64,000 nucleotides of DNA. It comes from Phycisphaerae bacterium. Lineage in GTDB: Bacteria > Planctomycetota > Phycisphaerae > UBA1845 > PWPN01. Position 1 is the stretch's first letter; the number at the start of each line of letters is the position of its first letter. Of the stretch, positions 45,714-53,893 are shown piece after piece. The notes under the pieces were generated by a model, which saw nothing but the letters and a program-made list of their open reading frames with translations, was not told the origin of the DNA and made no database searches. The position numbers and the translations under genes were made by a program. Location: contig JAUCQB010000047.1 of assembly GCA_030372985.1 (NCBI GenBank), forward strand, positions 1 through 64,000, given 5' to 3'.

Positions 45714-47219
45714 ATGAAGCGGGACCTGCCTCGCAGCATCGGTTTCTGGGGCGGCTCGGGCATCATGGTCGGGATCATGATCGGCAGCGGGATCTTCCGC
45801 ACGCCGGCCTCGATCGCCGCCGAGATGGGCGACGCCCGGCTGATCCTGCTGCTGTGGGCAGTCGGCGGCGTACTCTCGCTGGCCGGGGCTCTCACGTTCG
45901 CAGAGCTCGGCACCATGTTCCCGCGGTCGGGGGGCATCTATGCATACATCTACGAGGGCCTCGGCGGGACGGTGGCCTTCGTTTTCGGCTGGACGTACAT
46001 GCTGCTCGGCAAGCCGCTGGCCGCCTCAGCCATCACCATGGTCTGCGCGGAGCACTTCAACAAGCTGTTCGGCCTGGACTGGAATGTGCCGGCCATGACT
46101 TGCGTCATGTTGATCGTGCTTACGGCCGTCAACACGGTACGTGTGCAACTCGGGGCCGGGCTGGCCATCTTCCTTACCAGCCTGAAAGCCCTGGCTTTGG
46201 CGGCGATCATCGTGCTCGGGCTCATTCTGATTGGCGGTTCCAGCGCGAACCTCTTGGCCGTCGACTCACCCAAGCCGTTCCTGGCCGCCCTCGCCCCGGT
46301 GCTGGCTGCGGTGCTTTGGACCTACGATGGCTGGGCCGATGTGACCTCGGTCGCCGGCGAGGTCCGCGAACCTGGTCGGCTGCTGCCACGAATTCTCCTC
46401 GTCGGAACCGCCATCACCGCGGTTCTCTTCGTGGCGGTCAATGCGATCTACATCTATGTCATACCGCTGTCGGAGATGCGCGGTGTGCCGTGGGTTGTTC
46501 CACTGGTCATGGAGCGTCTGTGCGGGCCCATGGGGGGAACCCTGGCCACGATCCTGGTGATGGTCTCGACGCTGGGGGCGTCGCACGGCTCGATCATCAC
46601 GGGTGCCCGGGTCACCTTTGCTCAGGCGCGCGATGGTCTGCTGTTTCGCGTTCTGGGGCGCATTCATCCAACATACCAGACGCCGCATATCTCTCTTTGG
46701 TGCCAGGCCATCCTGTCGTGTGTGGCCGTCTGTTTTCTCAAGCAGTTTGAACGCCTGACGGGCGGTTTCGTCTTCACCATGTGGATTTTCTACGCCGGGG
46801 CAGCCGTGGCCATGATCGTGCTGCGTATACGGCGCCCGGACCTATCCCGCCCTTGTCGGTGTTGGGGATATCCGATTCTGCCCGTGCTGTTCATCGTCGC
46901 CTCCGCATTCATGACCGTGCTGGCTATCAAGGCGTCTCCTGTCGAGACATTGTCCTGGCTCGGTATTCTTGTCGTCGGCGCGCCGGCCTACTACCTCTGG
47001 CGGTGGTTGGTGCCGGCAGAGGCACCCGAGTCGGTCGGGATGTGTCCAGGCTGCGGGTACAACCTCTACGGCCTGCGAGACCAACGCTGCCCTGAGTGCG
47101 GCCGCCCATTCACATTTGAGGAAATCCGCTCGACGCCTCAGTCACTCGGGTTCATGGTTGCCGTGCCCCAAATCGAGAAATCGTCGGAACCTGAGAAACC
47201 GATCGGCGAACGTCACTAG
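45714..47219 (+). CDS. APC-superfamily amino acid permease with a C-terminal zinc ribbon
   Basis: A 501-residue protein. Residues about 8-440 form a 12-helix amino acid-polyamine-organocation transporter: GIMVGIMIGSGIFRTP at helix 1, ALTFAELGTMFPRSGGIYAYI, and a helix-6 YDGWADVTSVAGE. It resembles LAT/SteT-type exchangers. After the last helix comes a cytoplasmic zinc ribbon, CPGCGYNLYGL then CPECGRPF, and about 40 more residues. The same ribbon occurs in three membrane proteins at 56.5-60.7 kb. Its role on a permease is unknown. GAGG lies six bases before the ATG. Confidence 0.9.
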   Translation: MKRDLPRSIGFWGGSGIMVGIMIGSGIFRTPASIAAEMGDARLILLLWAVGGVLSLAGALTFAELGTMFPRSGGIYAYIYEGLGGTVAFVFGWTYMLLGKPLAASAITMVCAEHFNKLFGLDWNVPAMTCVMLIVLTAVNTVRVQLGAGLAIFLTSLKALALAAIIVLGLILIGGSSANLLAVDSPKPFLAALAPVLAAVLWTYDGWADVTSVAGEVREPGRLLPRILLVGTAITAVLFVAVNAIYIYVIPLSEMRGVPWVVPLVMERLCGPMGGTLATILVMVSTLGASHGSIITGARVTFAQARDGLLFRVLGRIHPTYQTPHISLWCQAILSCVAVCFLKQFERLTGGFVFTMWIFYAGAAVAMIVLRIRRPDLSRPCRCWGYPILPVLFIVASAFMTVLAIKASPVETLSWLGILVVGAPAYYLWRWLVPAEAPESVGMCPGCGYNLYGLRDQRCPECGRPFTFEEIRSTPQSLGFMVAVPQIEKSSEPEKPIGERH

Positions 47220-47270
47220 CCCAATCCACGCTGGCCTGTGTCACCGAATGAACCACCTTGCGACGTCACT

Positions 47271-48353
47271 CTAGCCACGACCTGGTTGCCGGCGCCATCG
47301 TCGGAGCTGCTCGCCGTAGTCCTTCAACGGCGGCTCGCCATGACGCGATACGTAATCCGCGTCGATGTACACGGCGAAGGTGGTGACGTGCCGGATGCCG
47401 CGACGGCCGTAGGTATCGAGATCAGCCGCCAGGACCTTCGGATCGAACGGGACCTTCACGGCCGGTTTTTTCCACTTGGAGAACAGCGAGACGTCGAGCC
47501 AGTATTCCAGCACCTGCGCGTTTTCCCGCCCGAAGACGTCCAGGTTCGCGTCGAGCATCTCGAATTGCTGCCGGGTCTTCAAATCGTCAGCCCGCTCGAA
47601 CGGCACGTCATATCGCCGATGGATCGGTGCGTACTCCAGGAAAACGCCCGACTTCGGCTTGATCTGCTTGGGCGGCGGCAGCGTGTTGTCGTAGGCCAGG
47701 TACGCTACCTGCGCCTTCGCATCGACCTTGCGGATGGCGTCGAGTATCCGGTTCGCCACGAGCAGCGACTGATCGCTGTCGCTCAGCCCGGCACATTGCC
47801 GGCAACGGCACCAGGGGCACCCATCATCGCCCCAGTAGAAGTACCGGCCGGTAGTGGGGCGGAGCGTCTTGGCCAGATCGACGGCGTTCTCGGCCACCGT
47901 CTGCATCGCCTGCTCCGAGTGGACGCACAAGTTCCATTCGCGAACTCGCGCCCCCTTGTCGTCCATCCGGAAAAGCTCGGGGGCCTTGTCGAAAAGCTCT
48001 CGCGGCAGCAGGTCCTGCATGGCGTGCAACTCATACTCGACATCCAGGCCGAGCCGCCGACAGGTTTCGAGGAGCTTCTGTCCCGCGTCCGATTGAATGT
48101 ACCTGGCGAGCAGCCGTGGCGATTTCGGCGCGTGCAGCCCGATGGTCGTCAGGCCAGCGGCCACGGCCCGCTCGGGCCAGTCGGCCAGCGTCAGGTCCTC
48201 TTCCGTGATCACCACACCGCGCGTGAGAAAGAAGGGTTCATCGGCACTTCTTGTGGCGGTGGCGGCGAGTGCCATCCTGCCCACTGCCAGCCCGCCGGTC
48301 ACAGACGCAAGAAACCGCCGCCGTGTGAAATCTGTCTGATCGTGCATGCTCAT
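47271..48353 (-). CDS. Tat-exported DUF4838-like protein
   Basis: A 360-residue protein with a twin-arginine signal (FTRRRFLASVTGG). The mature part resembles DUF4838 proteins: WNLCVHSEQAMQTVAENAV, then the Cys-rich GDDGCPWCRCRQC, a FLEYAPIHR strand and VLEYWLDVSLFSKWKKP near the end. The Cys cluster could bind a metal, and export folded through Tat fits a cofactor. The family is often linked to carbohydrate utilisation, but no reaction is known. It is convergent with the permease gene. Confidence 0.8.
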   Translation of the reverse strand: MSMHDQTDFTRRRFLASVTGGLAVGRMALAATATRSADEPFFLTRGVVITEEDLTLADWPERAVAAGLTTIGLHAPKSPRLLARYIQSDAGQKLLETCRRLGLDVEYELHAMQDLLPRELFDKAPELFRMDDKGARVREWNLCVHSEQAMQTVAENAVDLAKTLRPTTGRYFYWGDDGCPWCRCRQCAGLSDSDQSLLVANRILDAIRKVDAKAQVAYLAYDNTLPPPKQIKPKSGVFLEYAPIHRRYDVPFERADDLKTRQQFEMLDANLDVFGRENAQVLEYWLDVSLFSKWKKPAVKVPFDPKVLAADLDTYGRRGIRHVTTFAVYIDADYVSRHGEPPLKDYGEQLRRWRRQPGRG

Positions 48354-48809
48354 GGCGCAAGCCTACCGACTCATCACTATCAACGCCACCTTCCCACCGG
48401 CACCACCTACTGCGGATGATCGAGCATCGCGACTGGTTCGACCGTCACTTCTCCGAGTTCGTCAAATAGCTCTCATGCACCGGCACATCGCCTTGCGGCG
48501 CGTCCAATGTCTCAAACGTGATCCTCTCCTCTCCCCATTCGCCATCCCTCATGACACTCCTGCTATTCCCTGAGTGTCCTCCGCACAGTGGCGGTCGTAT
48601 GTGTGCCCGACCTGCGGCGACCGGGGTGGGCAGACAGACCTTCGAGCACTCCGAGATCCGGCCTAGCTCGGACCGCTGGATACCGGACACTTGACAACCC
48701 CCTAACCTCTTGCTAACCTGCCGATTGAGATGTGGGTGCCGACGAGAACGTCGGGCTCAAGATATTGCACTCCCCATCGATCGTGCTACCATATGCAGTG
48801 GAGGCTGAC
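48354..48809. other. Intergenic region with a short degenerate repeat tract
   Basis: These 456 bases lie between divergent genes. A tract at about 48530-48560 (CCCCATTCGCCATCCCTCATG) resembles the tracts at 5.1, 45.4 and 57.4 kb. No promoter pair or coding frame was convincing. Confidence 0.4.
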
Positions 48810-49922
48810 ATGGAGCTCGACCAGATACATAATGCAGACTGCGTCCAGGGGCTGGCAAGCCTTCCCAAGGAATCCATCGACTTGGCCTTCGCCGACCCCC
48901 CGTTCAATATTGGCTACGACTATGATGTCTACGACGACCGCCGGGCCGGCGACGAGTACATCGCCTGGTCGCGCAAGTGGATCAAGGGCGTGATCCGGGT
49001 GCTGAAGCCGGCCGGGACCTTCTGGCTGGCGATCGGCGATGAGTATGCCGCCGACCTCAAGGTGCTTTGCACGCGCGAGCTGGGCCTGCATTGCCGGAGC
49101 TGGGTTGTCTGGTTTTACACGTTCGGCGTGCACTGCAAGCAGAAGTTCACCCGCAGCCACGCCCATCTGTTTCACTTCGTCAAGGATGCCCGCAACTTCA
49201 CCTTCAACTCGCTGGCAGTCCGCGTCCCTTCGGCTCGTGAATTGGTCTACGGCGACAAGCGGGCCGCACCCGACGGGCGGATGCCCGACGACACGTGGAT
49301 GATGAGCCCGATTCTGCCGCCAGAAGTCCCGACCAAGGACGGCTTCGTTCTGCGACCCCAAGACATTCCCGATCGCTTCCCGGCACACAGCGACACATGG
49401 TACTTTTCGAGAGTGGCCGGCACATTCGGCGAACGTCGCGGCTGGCACGGCTGCCAGATGCCCGAGCAACTCCTCGGAAGGATCATCCGAGCCTCTTCGC
49501 GCGAAAACGACATCGTGCTCGATCCATTCGGCGGGAGTGGCACGACCCTGGCGGTCGCCAAGAAGCTCAATCGGCGGTTCATCGGCTTCGAGATCTCCAG
49601 CAAATACGTTGAGAACATCAAAGAACGGCTATCATCGATTCAGCCCGGTGATCCGCTCGTCGGGCCGGAGCATTCGGTCTTGAGCGCCCCCCCAACCAAG
49701 GCCGGGCGCAGACTTAAACGCTCCGGGACAGTGGCGACGGACTCGACCTCACAAAGTCCTGTACCCGCCAAGACAAAGCCGAAAGATTCCGAGATTGCCG
49801 GCTTCCAGGCGCCACTCGGATTCTGGCTCACTCCGAACCCCGAGAGCAGTTCATCGAGGGACTCCGTCGCCAAGAAATCCACCTCGTTGCGGCCCCGACG
49901 TGCATCGAAGCGTGCCGGCTGA
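48810..49922 (+). CDS. Site-specific DNA methyltransferase, beta class (orphan)
   Basis: A 370-residue amino-methyltransferase. Catalytic motif IV, DPPF (29-32), comes before the SAM-binding motif [10 protein letters not shown] (238-246), with the target-recognition part between; this order defines the beta class. It methylates adenine N6 or cytosine N4 in a short site. The enzyme core ends near residue 280; the remaining 90 residues are Ser/Lys/Pro-rich. No restriction endonuclease gene is next to it, so it is an orphan, CcrM-like in layout. ATG 48810 has GGAGG five bases upstream and is preferred over an earlier in-frame start. Confidence 0.93.
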   Translation: MELDQIHNADCVQGLASLPKESIDLAFADPPFNIGYDYDVYDDRRAGDEYIAWSRKWIKGVIRVLKPAGTFWLAIGDEYAADLKVLCTRELGLHCRSWVVWFYTFGVHCKQKFTRSHAHLFHFVKDARNFTFNSLAVRVPSARELVYGDKRAAPDGRMPDDTWMMSPILPPEVPTKDGFVLRPQDIPDRFPAHSDTWYFSRVAGTFGERRGWHGCQMPEQLLGRIIRASSRENDIVLDPFGGSGTTLAVAKKLNRRFIGFEISSKYVENIKERLSSIQPGDPLVGPEHSVLSAPPTKAGRRLKRSGTVATDSTSQSPVPAKTKPKDSEIAGFQAPLGFWLTPNPESSSSRDSVAKKSTSLRPRRASKRAG

Positions 49923-50022
49923 CGGGATCTGACGAAGCAGACGCGGTGCAAACGAAACGTGGGTTGCCCGAGAAGGAACGCGGAGTCCTTTGCAGTGCGA
50001 GATGCAGAATGCTTTCCAGTAT

Positions 50023-50068
50023 GGGACGGGCTTCCAGCCTGTCAGGAGACCGGCAAGATACCGGTCCC
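50023..50068. repeat. Two-stem hairpin element upstream of the SMP-30 gene
   Basis: GACGGGCT/AGCCTGTC (50025-50032 with 50036-50043, one G-T pair) and GACCGG/CCGGTC (50048-50053 with 50061-50066) form adjacent stems. GGGA and TCCC at the ends can pair outside them. It looks like a small structured intergenic repeat; GGGCTTCCAGCC-type words are common between planctomycete genes as far as I recall. Confidence 0.45.
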
Positions 50069-50169
50069 ACACTATCACTGCTTGTGTGCTCCGACTCAGC
50101 TCTGAGGCGCATATGCTGGGACGAAGCGGTGGGCACGGGTCCTTTGGTCGCGCATCGAGGAAACAGAAC

Positions 50170-51105
50170 ATGAACCGAATCCAATCGTCGATGATCATCC
50201 TGTTGGCTATGCTTGCAGGTGGGTGTGCGGCAGCAAGTGAGCACGGTGTGACGGCGCTAGGAGCCCAAGTCGAGAAGCTCTCGCGGGAATTCGAATTCAC
50301 CGAGGGGGCGACCTGCGACCCCGAAGGTAACGTGTATTTCACCGACCAGCCCAACGATCGCATCATGAAATGGAGCGTCGACGGTAAGCTCTCGGTATTC
50401 ATGAAGCCGAGCAACCGATCCAACGGCATGATGTTCGACACGAAGGGGAACCTCTACTCCTGCGCGGACGAGAAGAACGAACTCTGGCTGATCGCGCCGG
50501 ACAAGAAGGTGACCGTACTGGTGAAGGAGTACAAGGGCAAGCTGCTCAACGCCCCCAACGACGTATGGCTGCGGCCCGGCGGCGGGCTGTATTTCACCGA
50601 TCCGTGGTACAAGCGCGACTGGTGGAAGCGCGGACCGCAGGAGCAGGAAGTGGAAGGGGTCTACTATCTCGCCCCGCAGCGTAAGGAAGACAAGCCCGGC
50701 ACTCCGAGGCAACTCACCCGGGTGATCGATAACCTCGAGACACCCAACGGCATCACCGGAACCCCGGACGGCAGGACGCTCTATGTTTCCGACCTCAAGG
50801 CCCAACGCACATACGCCTATGACATCCGCCCGGACGGATCGCTGACGAACAGACGATTGTTCTGCGAAATGGGCTCGGACGGCATGACCGTCGACAGCGA
50901 GGGCAACGTGTACCTGACCGGCAAGGGCGTGACGGTCTTCGACAAGGCCGGCAAGCGGATCGACCACATCGACGTGCCGGAAGAATGGTCGGCCAACGTC
51001 TGTTTCGGCGGCAAGGACCGCAAGACCCTGTTCATCACCGCCAGCAAGGGGCTGTACGCGGTGAAAACGCGCGTCCGGGGCGTGAACGACCAAGGCGGCA
51101 AGTAG
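50170..51105 (+). CDS. SMP-30/gluconolactonase-family lipoprotein
   Basis: A 311-residue protein with a lipobox signal (LLAMLAGGC). A six-bladed calcium-dependent propeller follows: FTEGATCDPEGNVYFTDQPNDRI, LNAPNDVWLRPGGGLYFTDPWY, NLETPNGITGTPDGRTLYVSD and GSDGMTVDSEGNVYLTG. The Glu, Asn and Asp residues that bind calcium in gluconolactonases are present in these blocks. Lactone hydrolysis at the cell surface is likely. GAGG lies nine bases before the ATG. Earlier in-frame starts would remove the clean signal peptide. Confidence 0.9.
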   Translation: MNRIQSSMIILLAMLAGGCAAASEHGVTALGAQVEKLSREFEFTEGATCDPEGNVYFTDQPNDRIMKWSVDGKLSVFMKPSNRSNGMMFDTKGNLYSCADEKNELWLIAPDKKVTVLVKEYKGKLLNAPNDVWLRPGGGLYFTDPWYKRDWWKRGPQEQEVEGVYYLAPQRKEDKPGTPRQLTRVIDNLETPNGITGTPDGRTLYVSDLKAQRTYAYDIRPDGSLTNRRLFCEMGSDGMTVDSEGNVYLTGKGVTVFDKAGKRIDHIDVPEEWSANVCFGGKDRKTLFITASKGLYAVKTRVRGVNDQGGK

Positions 51106-51271
51106 ACGAACATCCACTCCCCGGCGCATCCGACGACGGCGGCAGGTGGCGGCATGACAGGAGCGAAACGACTGCGGCGGCGTGGCGTATTGCGTCCGCA
51201 CCCCGGTTCGGTGACAATCCTCTGACGGCGCCGGCTACCATATCGATTGTCACGTTTGTCAGAGGTGTCAC

Positions 51272-53107
51272 ATGTCTGAAGTGCTTCAATATGCCAAACG
51301 CGAGGATGCCATATCCGCGGGCCATGGCCAAGCATGGCAAGTCGGTGAGCTTCCCTCGCCGCCTGCCAAGAGTCTGGGCAGTTACTTTCGACTGGCCGGG
51401 CCGGGGGCAATCATCCTGTCACTGTCCATCGGCAGCGGCGAGTGGCTGCTCGGCCCCAAGACGGCGGTCGAGCATGGGACCAGCTTGCTGTGGATCTGCA
51501 CCATCGCCGTGATCCTCCAGACCGTCTTCAATATCGAATGCATCCGGTACACATTGTACTGCGGCGAGCCGATCATGGTCGGTTTCACGCGACTGGCGCC
51601 GGGTCCGCGGTTCTGGCGGGTGATCTGGCTGGTGTTGCTGTTTCTCTCCGTGGGGCCGGGGTGGGCGTTGGCGTCGGCAACGGCCATGGCGGCGATGATC
51701 CTCCGACGGCTCCCGCAGGATGGTAATCCGAGCGACAGGCTCATGGTCATGGCGTGCGGCTTCGTCGCGATGCTTCTCGTCCTTCTGCTGCTTTCCATCG
51801 GCAAGAGCGTGCAGCGTTCGATCGAGCGCTTTTCGTGGATCGGCTGCGCGTTCATCTTCTCGGGGCTGCTGTTTCTGGTGATCCGGTTCGTGCCGTGGTC
51901 AACGTGGGCAAGCACCGCCACGGGCTTCGTTGAATTCGGCCAGATGCCGACCGGCGTCAGCCCCGTCCTGCTCGCCGCGTTTGCCGCATACTCGGCGGCC
52001 GGAGGGATCTTCAACACCGCCACTTCCAACTGGTCGCGTGACAAAGGGTATGGGATGGGCCAAGTCGTCGGGTACATTCCGGCCCTGATCGGCGGCGACA
52101 AGGTCACAGTCGGTGCCTCGGGCACGGTGTTCCGGGTAAACGACGCCTCGCTTCCGCGCTGGAAAACGTGGTTGTGGTACGTTCGAGCGTACCAGTGGAC
52201 CCTGTTCGGACTCGGGGCCATGCTGGGGATGTACTTCTGCGTGCTGCTGGCCGTCGGTCTCATCCCGGCCGGTACAAATCTGGCCGGGTGGAGCATCGCC
52301 GCTTACCAGGGCGAGGCCGTGGGGCGCGAAATCGGCCCGACCGGCTGGCTGCTCGTGCTGGGCACCGGTGCGTGGGTTCTCTTCACCACGCAGGTCAACT
52401 GCAGCGATGCTTGCGTCCGGCAGAGCACGGAGCTGCTCTGGCAGACCAGCCCCGTGGTAAGGAGCTGGTGCCGCGGCGACATCCGCAGGCTCTACTATGG
52501 GATACTCGCCGCCTTCGTGCTCTGGACCGGGGCCCTCTTTACCGTGGGTACCCCGCTGAGCCTGGTCATCCTGTCGGCCAACGTCGCCGGCGTCGTATTC
52601 GTCGTCGCGGGCATCCAGGTGCTTCTGGTCAACCACCGCCTCCTGCCCCGGGCGTTGAGGCCCAGCGTGCTCACGCGCTGCCTGATCGCTGTCATGGTGA
52701 TCTTCTACGGGATCTTCGCGGCCGCCTCGATCTGGGACAAAATCACGGCTTCCCAAGCCCGACCCACGACCGCCCCGGTCACCGCTCCGGCTACCGCCCC
52801 GCCAACGAGCGGGCCGGCCAGTGCTCCAATCGCCACCCCAGCGGCCGGTGCAGCAGAGTTATGCCCCGGTCTCCCCGACCTCTGCCCGTTCAACGGCCAG
52901 GAATCGGTCACAGGGGAAGTCACTCCGGGCCGTCAGCATCTGACGCCCAAGAATGCCCCGACAGACATGAGACAACGCAGCCTCACCCTCGACCCTTCCA
53001 CAAACTCACGGCGTTTCTCGTCGGTGCCCGAAAGCTCAGCCTGGGCAGTATCGGTCTCGAAACAGCATCTTGTTTTCGAGCCGATGTATCGTACGTTTAG
53101 GTCATGA
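51272..53107 (+). CDS. Nramp-like membrane transporter with an extended C-terminal tail
   Basis: A 611-residue protein with about 11-12 helices (about 35-500). AGPGAIILSLSIGSGEWLLGPKTA near the start resembles helix 1 of the Nramp-like group found in planctomycetes, but the DPGN metal-binding motif of classical Nramp is missing. A second conserved-looking block is AAFAAYSAAGGIFNTATSNWSRDKGYGMG. After the last helix come a Thr/Ala/Pro tract (about 510-530) and roughly 80 residues without any pattern. The substrate is unknown. Its stop overlaps the start of the next gene in an ATGA. Confidence 0.78.
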   Translation: MSEVLQYAKREDAISAGHGQAWQVGELPSPPAKSLGSYFRLAGPGAIILSLSIGSGEWLLGPKTAVEHGTSLLWICTIAVILQTVFNIECIRYTLYCGEPIMVGFTRLAPGPRFWRVIWLVLLFLSVGPGWALASATAMAAMILRRLPQDGNPSDRLMVMACGFVAMLLVLLLLSIGKSVQRSIERFSWIGCAFIFSGLLFLVIRFVPWSTWASTATGFVEFGQMPTGVSPVLLAAFAAYSAAGGIFNTATSNWSRDKGYGMGQVVGYIPALIGGDKVTVGASGTVFRVNDASLPRWKTWLWYVRAYQWTLFGLGAMLGMYFCVLLAVGLIPAGTNLAGWSIAAYQGEAVGREIGPTGWLLVLGTGAWVLFTTQVNCSDACVRQSTELLWQTSPVVRSWCRGDIRRLYYGILAAFVLWTGALFTVGTPLSLVILSANVAGVVFVVAGIQVLLVNHRLLPRALRPSVLTRCLIAVMVIFYGIFAAASIWDKITASQARPTTAPVTAPATAPPTSGPASAPIATPAAGAAELCPGLPDLCPFNGQESVTGEVTPGRQHLTPKNAPTDMRQRSLTLDPSTNSRRFSSVPESSAWAVSVSKQHLVFEPMYRTFRS

Positions 53108-53829
53108 CAGTGCCGAAGTCATGGTCTGATTATCGGGCCAGCCGCCTTCGCCTCGGCTGTGCCCCTGTAAGACCGGTTAATGCACACATTCCTCGCGATG
53201 GCACTGAGCCGGAAGCGCCGGACAGCAGGCCGGTTGTCATCGCGACAAGAATCTTCAACATTCTCGTGCCGCTGTGCGCCATCCTCTTCGCGTGGGCGCA
53301 CGCGGTAGCGTTTATCCAGACGCTGCGGATCAGCATTCTGATCATCCTGGCCAAGGCCGCGCTGGAGATTCAGTTCTACGTCCGCAGATCCACGGGGCCG
53401 TTCATCAGCACATCCGCCTATGCCTGGCTGGTCGCGCTGTGCGGGACGATTGGGCCCCTGATGCTTCGTCCGACGGACGACGCGTCCGATTTCTCCGTCG
53501 CTACGGGGATGCAGGTCATCGGCCTGGCCATGCTGGTTTGTGTCGTCTGTACGCTTAACCGGAGCGGCGGAATCCCGGTCGCCAAACACGGCATCAGGAG
53601 GGACGGCCTCTACCACTTCGTGCGCCACCCCATCTACCTGGCGTTCATGTTCAGCCAGTACGGCTACGTGCTGAACCACACCAGCCTCTACAACGTCTTC
53701 ATCCTCGCTCTTGCGACCAGCTTTCAGATCCTCCGCATCAACGAAGAGGAGCGTCTGCTGCTCGACGACGAGGAGTACCAGGGATACACGGAACAGACAC
53801 GCTGGCGGGTCATTCCGTGGGTGTTCTGA
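53104..53829 (+). CDS. ICMT/PEMT-like integral membrane methyltransferase
   Basis: A 241-residue protein with about five membrane segments. The C-terminal half has the isoprenylcysteine carboxyl methyltransferase/phospholipid methyltransferase pattern: GLYHFVRHPIYLAFMF for SAM binding, then RINEEERLLLDDEEYQGY and TRWRVIPWVF. It would methylate a lipid or other membrane substrate. It is translationally coupled to the preceding transporter (4-base overlap). The first 40 residues are hydrophilic, so a later start is possible. Confidence 0.82.
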   Translation: MTVPKSWSDYRASRLRLGCAPVRPVNAHIPRDGTEPEAPDSRPVVIATRIFNILVPLCAILFAWAHAVAFIQTLRISILIILAKAALEIQFYVRRSTGPFISTSAYAWLVALCGTIGPLMLRPTDDASDFSVATGMQVIGLAMLVCVVCTLNRSGGIPVAKHGIRRDGLYHFVRHPIYLAFMFSQYGYVLNHTSLYNVFILALATSFQILRINEEERLLLDDEEYQGYTEQTRWRVIPWVF

Positions 53830-53893
53830 AGGCAGACAATGTAAGCGTTTAGTCCCCGCAGAGACGGGGGGTGGAGTCGCCCACCGGCGAGTG

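Noticed and set aside
47238-48419. Open frame of 393 codons antisense to the Tat-exported protein
   Set aside because: The minus-strand product has a twin-arginine signal and DUF4838-like Cys cluster; the plus-strand frame has none.
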